This document shows, piece after piece, positions 60,201 to 64,000 of a stretch of 64,000 nucleotides of DNA. A program made the position numbers and the translations under genes. Position 1 is the first letter of the stretch. Every line of letters begins with the position of its first letter. Under the pieces are notes generated by a model that saw nothing but the letters and a program-made list of their open reading frames with translations, did not search any database and was not told where the DNA came from. This stretch comes from Neospora caninum Liverpool (lineage: Eukaryota; Apicomplexa; Conoidasida; Eucoccidiorida; Sarcocystidae). The stretch lies in assembly GCF_000208865.1 (NCBI RefSeq), contig NC_018386.1, positions 1,364,001-1,428,000 of the forward strand, read 5' to 3'.

Positions 60201-60314
60201 GTCCTGGCGCCGTTCTTCGCTCTCGCGGCGCGACTTGTCGGCCGCAGCGTCTCTCTCTGGGGTGAGGGAGGTTGACGCTGCTCCCTTCTCGTTGCCTGCG
60301 TGGTTTGTCTCCAT
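54232..60314 (-). CDS. SRSF1-like SR splicing factor with giant RS domain, 4 exons, 1,547 aa
   Basis: Exons on the minus strand: 59703-60314, 58968-59056, 58033-58414, 54232-57792; all GT-AG and in phase. An in-frame stop lies 42 nt upstream of the ATG. Residues 1-180 are an N-terminal RS-like region with 9-residue repeats (DSREREDAR). RRM1 (~182-260) carries RNP2 CIYVGNL and RNP1 CYAFVEFE. After a Gly-rich linker (GSFGGGSAGPP), a second RRM of the SRSF1 pseudo-RRM type (~293-361) contains RWQHLKD where animal SRSF1 has SWQDLKD. Residues 362-1547 are RS/RE/RD repeats. Family knowledge: SR proteins bind exonic enhancers, recruit U1 and U2AF, and are regulated by SRPK and CLK kinases; nuclear speckle location is expected. 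Canonical SRSF1 is about 250 residues, so the tail is exceptional. Confidence 0.93.
55290..57065 (-). repeat. RS-domain composite tandem repeats
   Basis: Higher-order units of roughly 100-200 nt recur at least eight times. They combine modules GGSVERERDDDERAGRR, DSERGGDRDRRRRDISMGRG and RDEEEERGGRRR in shuffled order. On the opposite strand the same DNA is pyrimidine-rich and open in several frames. Confidence 0.93.
60043..60190 (-). repeat. 27-nt coding repeat in SR exon 1
   Basis: Five near-identical 27-nt units encode the nonapeptide DSREREDAR (one GR variant) and contain the palindrome CTCGAGAG. Confidence 0.93.
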
Positions 60315-60480
60315 TTTGCGTCTCTCTTTTGTCTCGCTTTCCTCGCTCGCCTAGCACGGATTTCCAGGGGAGGCACTTCCACAGAGAGAGGCCCGAAGAG
60401 CGGAGAAGCGAAGGAAACTGCGGCTTCTCGAGACGCCCTGGACGAGACGCAAAAAAACGGCCAAAGATCGCGACAAAGAG

Positions 60481-60572
60481 GAAGAAAGAGATGAAAAGAG
60501 AAAGGGACAGAAAGAGAGATAGAGAGGAAGAAAGAGATGAAAAGAGAAAGGGACAGAAAGAGAGATAGAGAG
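60481..60572 (+). repeat. Perfect 46-bp tandem duplication
   Basis: Two identical purine-rich 46-bp copies (60481-60526 and 60527-60572) lie in the SR gene 5' flank, followed by a truncated third copy. Confidence 0.9.
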
Positions 60573-62640
60573 GAAGAAAGGAGAGAAAGGAGAGGGAGGA
60601 AGAGAGAGCGAAGGCAGAGGTGAAGAAACCGCGGAGGCAGAAGCAGTATCCTCTTGAGTTCCCCGGGCGTTTTCAACGCGTCCACCAATTCCGGGAACAG
60701 AAGAAACCTTGGCGGCGCTGAGGTTCGCAAAGGGCCGCCGAAGTGGACAGACAAAAAAGAGGGGAAACGAAGGGAAAAAATCTGACAATCTCCACGCGAC
60801 AACAGAAAAAGACAGAGCGTCCAGTCGTGGATTTAGGTATACAGTCCCCTCCTGACCTTCACCGCGTGGCGCGTGTGAAGAGGGGAAAGGTTCTGGAGAG
60901 AGAAGACAGGAACCGAGAAAAGCGAAAAAACAAGAGAGGAAGGACTGGAAACACGGAGAGATACAAGAAAGCAGTTCTTCGTGCTTCGCTTTCAGGTGGT
61001 GTGAATCGCACCAGGATCAGAGGCGGGGCGTGAACAAACGAACGGCAAACAAAGGAGTTCTCCAAAAGGAAAAGACACAGAAGGCACAGACGAACGCTCT
61101 CTCTCCGAACTGTGTTCCAACGAAAACTTGCCCCGAACGAACCTCCCTCTTCTCTCCCTTCTCTCCCGTCTCTCCCCTGTCCCCCCCCTCTCCTTTTTTC
61201 TCGCGCGTGCTCGGCCGCTCTTTCCGTCTCTCTGTCTCTAGGCGCACAGTCGCGCACTCTTGCGCTCTGGACACTTTGCGCGTGCGCTGGCCGCTACCCC
61301 TCTTTCCGCGAGCTCTCTTGTGTGTTTTCAGGTTCCGGCGGTCCTTCTTGTTTTGCGCAGTGTTCGTCTCTCCAAAAACAGCGACTCAAAAAACGGCGCC
61401 CGAAAGTTGTTTCTCCCTTGCGGAAAAGAGGAAAAACCCTCTCTCTGGTCGTGGAAGAACGCTCGGGAGAAAGGAAAAAGCGCATGCGCATGCGTGCCGG
61501 GGACAGTCCCACGCGCGGCGGCGCCTCGGAGGCGGCCGGCCAGAGGCCCTCAATTTGCCCGCTGCTGCAAACCGCAGCGGGCAAGTTGCGGCTTCTGGAC
61601 ATTTTGCGCGTTTTTTTGTCTTGAAGCAAATGTGGTTCTCGTCTCGCTAAAGAGCTGTTTCGTCAAAAAACGTTTAGACGGGCGAAGAGTCGCGCACGAA
61701 GGAGGCAGAGTTCGGGGCCGCAGCTGCCGACCTTACGACGGATTGATTCTCTGGGCGTTTTTCTGTCTCTGAACAAACCGACAGAGGACGTCTACGCCTA
61801 TTAAATACTGAGTGGTTTCGAGAATAATGAGGAGAACAGGGGATGCGAACAGAACTACAATGCTCACGCTCAGGGATTGAGTCTCCAGGACTGCCTGGCG
61901 CTTAATAACGATTCCGTCTTCCAGCTTTCAAGTAACCTACATACTAACATGAGCGCATGTAAACTAGTCTTTTACACGCCGCTGAAAAGACACTCTGGAG
62001 GGGATGAGAAATGCGAGAGGCACCAAGCTAGGGGAGAGCAGGATCGGTCTGTTTTCGGGTCTATTCGCTTTCCGTCGTCCGCTGGCGGCGGCTTTTCTGG
62101 GTGGAAAACAGATGCGACGAGAGACAGAGGTCTCCTCCCCCCCGTGTGTTTCTCGCCGCCTCCCGCGCTGGGCCGGTCCACACGCAAAGGAACTTAAAAG
62201 AGACAGGCAGCCTCGAGATGGCGAGAGTCTCCGGTGCGTCGCGCGACGCGCCGCTCGCTGCAGCTGCCTCGGGCTTCTGTGCCGATTGAGGACTGTGATT
62301 CGCGGAAAGACAGGAAAACGCGTTGCTTCGCAGCTTCACGCGAGAGAGAAAGAAACATGAATCCCTTCCCTGATCCGACGCAGCGATCCCTCAGCGAAAG
62401 AAGGAACTGCAAGCAGGTGTGGAAAGTTGGTGCCTGGCTTTCTGGGTACCCTCGTGTGGGGTGGAGTCTCCGCAGTGGTGCCGTGCTGAGGCGTCAAGAA
62501 AACACTTTCAGCAAATCTCCGGAGAAGGAAAAGCGCAATGAAGCGAAGGGCGAGTGTTTCGCAGGCTCCCTCTCACACTCGCAGGATCCCCGTCCAGCCT
62601 TAGAGACAGAAAAAGGGGAAAAACGTCACACAGAGAGAAG

Positions 62641-62712
62641 AACAGAGAGACAGAGATAGAGAGAGAGACAGAGATAGAGAGAGAGACAGAGATAGAGAGA
62701 GACAGAGAGAGA
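62641..62712 (+). repeat. AGAGAGAGACAGAGATAG 18-bp minisatellite
   Basis: About three to four copies of an 18-bp GA-rich unit, with no coding context. Confidence 0.85.
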
Positions 62713-64000
62713 ACACATGGAGACACCACGCCCTCCTACACCCACTTTGCTCGAGGGGACCGCGCGCGCGTGCGTCAATTCGCGGCGTAATTTTCGCGTC
62801 TTTGGCTGTTTCCAGAGGCTTCGCCACGCCCCTTTCGTCGCATTTTCTCCATTTCCCATGCAGCCTTCGCCTGAGTTTTCCACGTTCTGCCGCCAACAAC
62901 AGAGAGAACGCAACGCTGGAGTCTCTCGTGTGGGTGTCTCCCGCGTCGTTCCCTCCGGCTGTGCGCAGCCTCGATTCTCAGCTTTTTTCTCCCTTCGCGC
63001 GGCGCGGCTGCATGCAGCGAAAAGCCGGGTCGTGCGTGTGCCTCTCCCCATAACGGCAGCTTCTCTCCAAAACACAGAGAATTTCTGGAAAGATGTGCGT
63101 TACGTGAACGCAGAACAGAGGCTCTTTTCTCCGCTTGGAGAACGAAACGCGCAATTCTCCCGCTGGAAAAAGAGAGCGAAAAGTCGGAACTCCGCGCATG
63201 TGCCGTTTGAGTCAAAAAAGTTTCCGCGCAAAGGCGGGGTCCCTCAACTTCTTTCTGAACGGTTTCGGCGCCGAAGCAGTCGCGACGAGTCTGGGATTTC
63301 CCTTACCAGAATTAAAAGGCTTTTTCAAGTTTTCCGCTGACTCGTCACTTGCGTGTGCCCGTTTGCGGAAGAAGTCGCTCCTTCGATTTCTGGAGACCGC
63401 GCGCGGTCTGTAACTCTTTTCGCCAAGTTCTTTTGCATGTGGATAGCGGGCGTGGGGGGGGAATTCTTCGAAAAAAAGCGAGAGTGGGCGAGAGAGAACC
63501 GCGCACAGAGAGCCGCAACGGGGTCGTGAAGACCAAGAAAAAGAAAAGAAACAAAACCTTTCCCAGGAGAGCTGTGAGCTGCTCGTCTGTCTCCTTCCTC
63601 GTTTCTCTTTGTGTCGGAGAGGGTGTGAGGCGGCTGCTTGGGCCTACTCTTTCTCTCGGTCTCTGACACCGGCCTTCACGAGGGAACCCGTTTGTTCTCC
63701 GTGGCCGCACAGAGAGAACAAGAAAAGAGAGAGCGAGAGAGATCTCTTTGACGCTTCTCTGCCTCCATTTCTGTTCTCTCTTTTCGAGGTTTTCTTTCGT
63801 CTGCAGAACGCGCTCCGCCGGGTGTCTGCGGTCATCTTAGTTGAATCGTATCATCCCTCCTCTCGCATCTCACTTCTGTATCCCCAGCTCTCTGTCTCTC
63901 TCTCCTCTTTTTTGGTTTGTCTCCGTGCTTTTCTCTTCGCCTCTTTGCTCTTGCTCTTCTTTTCCCTCCTTCTCTCCTTTCTCATCCTTCTCTCCTTTCT

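Larger units (their letters stand above)
60315..64000. other. 5' flank of the SR gene and right edge, no supported gene
   Basis: The promoter and 5' UTR of the SR gene must start here. I see purine-rich repeats (60481-60572, 62641-62712), several G/C-rich blocks and only unsupported overlapping frames; the longest, 62717-63340 on the plus strand, has no domain. Strong C/T enrichment from about 63860 to the end on the plus strand resembles the leader of a plus-strand gene starting beyond the window. Confidence 0.5.

Overview
The window is nuclear DNA from a coccidian apicomplexan. Toxoplasma gondii or a very close relative (Hammondia, Neospora) is the best fit. The evidence is moderate GC, many short GT-AG introns, long UTR-like spacers, abundant TGCATGC and (TA)n tracts, and the gene set itself: a formate/nitrite transporter, a plasma-membrane-type syntaxin, an SRSF1-like SR protein and a secreted repeat protein. 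I assembled gene models by hand from six-frame reading plus GT-AG splice phase. Every junction used is canonical and in phase. No tRNA, rRNA, CRISPR array, insertion sequence or transposon was recognised.

Layout. 1-1839: no supported gene. 1840-3807 (+): single-exon secreted protein with a signal peptide, a long acidic/lysine repeat and a helical C-terminal domain. 5786-19395 (-): an 18-exon RTEL1-type Fe-S DNA helicase (1,687 aa) ending in a harmonin-like region and a RING finger. 21381-26275 (+): a 9-exon radical-SAM RlmN-family RNA methyltransferase (639 aa) with an unusual C-terminal membrane anchor. 28043-28975 (-): a weakly supported ORF starting with an N-myristoylation-type sequence. 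29693-30958 (+): intronless formate/nitrite transporter. 32790-33803 (-): intronless eight-helix membrane protein of no recognised family. 35320-39145 (-): 7-exon Qa-SNARE syntaxin. 43993-52068 (+): 12-exon LRRC45-like leucine-rich-repeat/coiled-coil protein. 54232-60314 (-): 4-exon SRSF1-like splicing factor with a roughly 1,190-residue RS tail. 60315-64000: no supported gene.

Functionally this is an ordinary eukaryotic neighbourhood of unrelated housekeeping genes: genome maintenance, rRNA/tRNA methylation, lactate/formate transport, vesicle fusion, probable centrosome linkage and splicing. It is not an operon-like system. RTEL1/RlmN and syntaxin/LRRC45 are divergent pairs that may share promoter regions. 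LRRC45 and the SR gene converge, as do the transporter and the eight-helix protein. The most unusual features are the tail-anchored RlmN, a 363-nt uninterrupted pyrimidine tract directly before an RlmN 3' splice site, the harmonin-like plus RING architecture kept in an apicomplexan RTEL1, the very large repeat-built RS domain, and the concentration of TA and alternating purine-pyrimidine microsatellites in introns.
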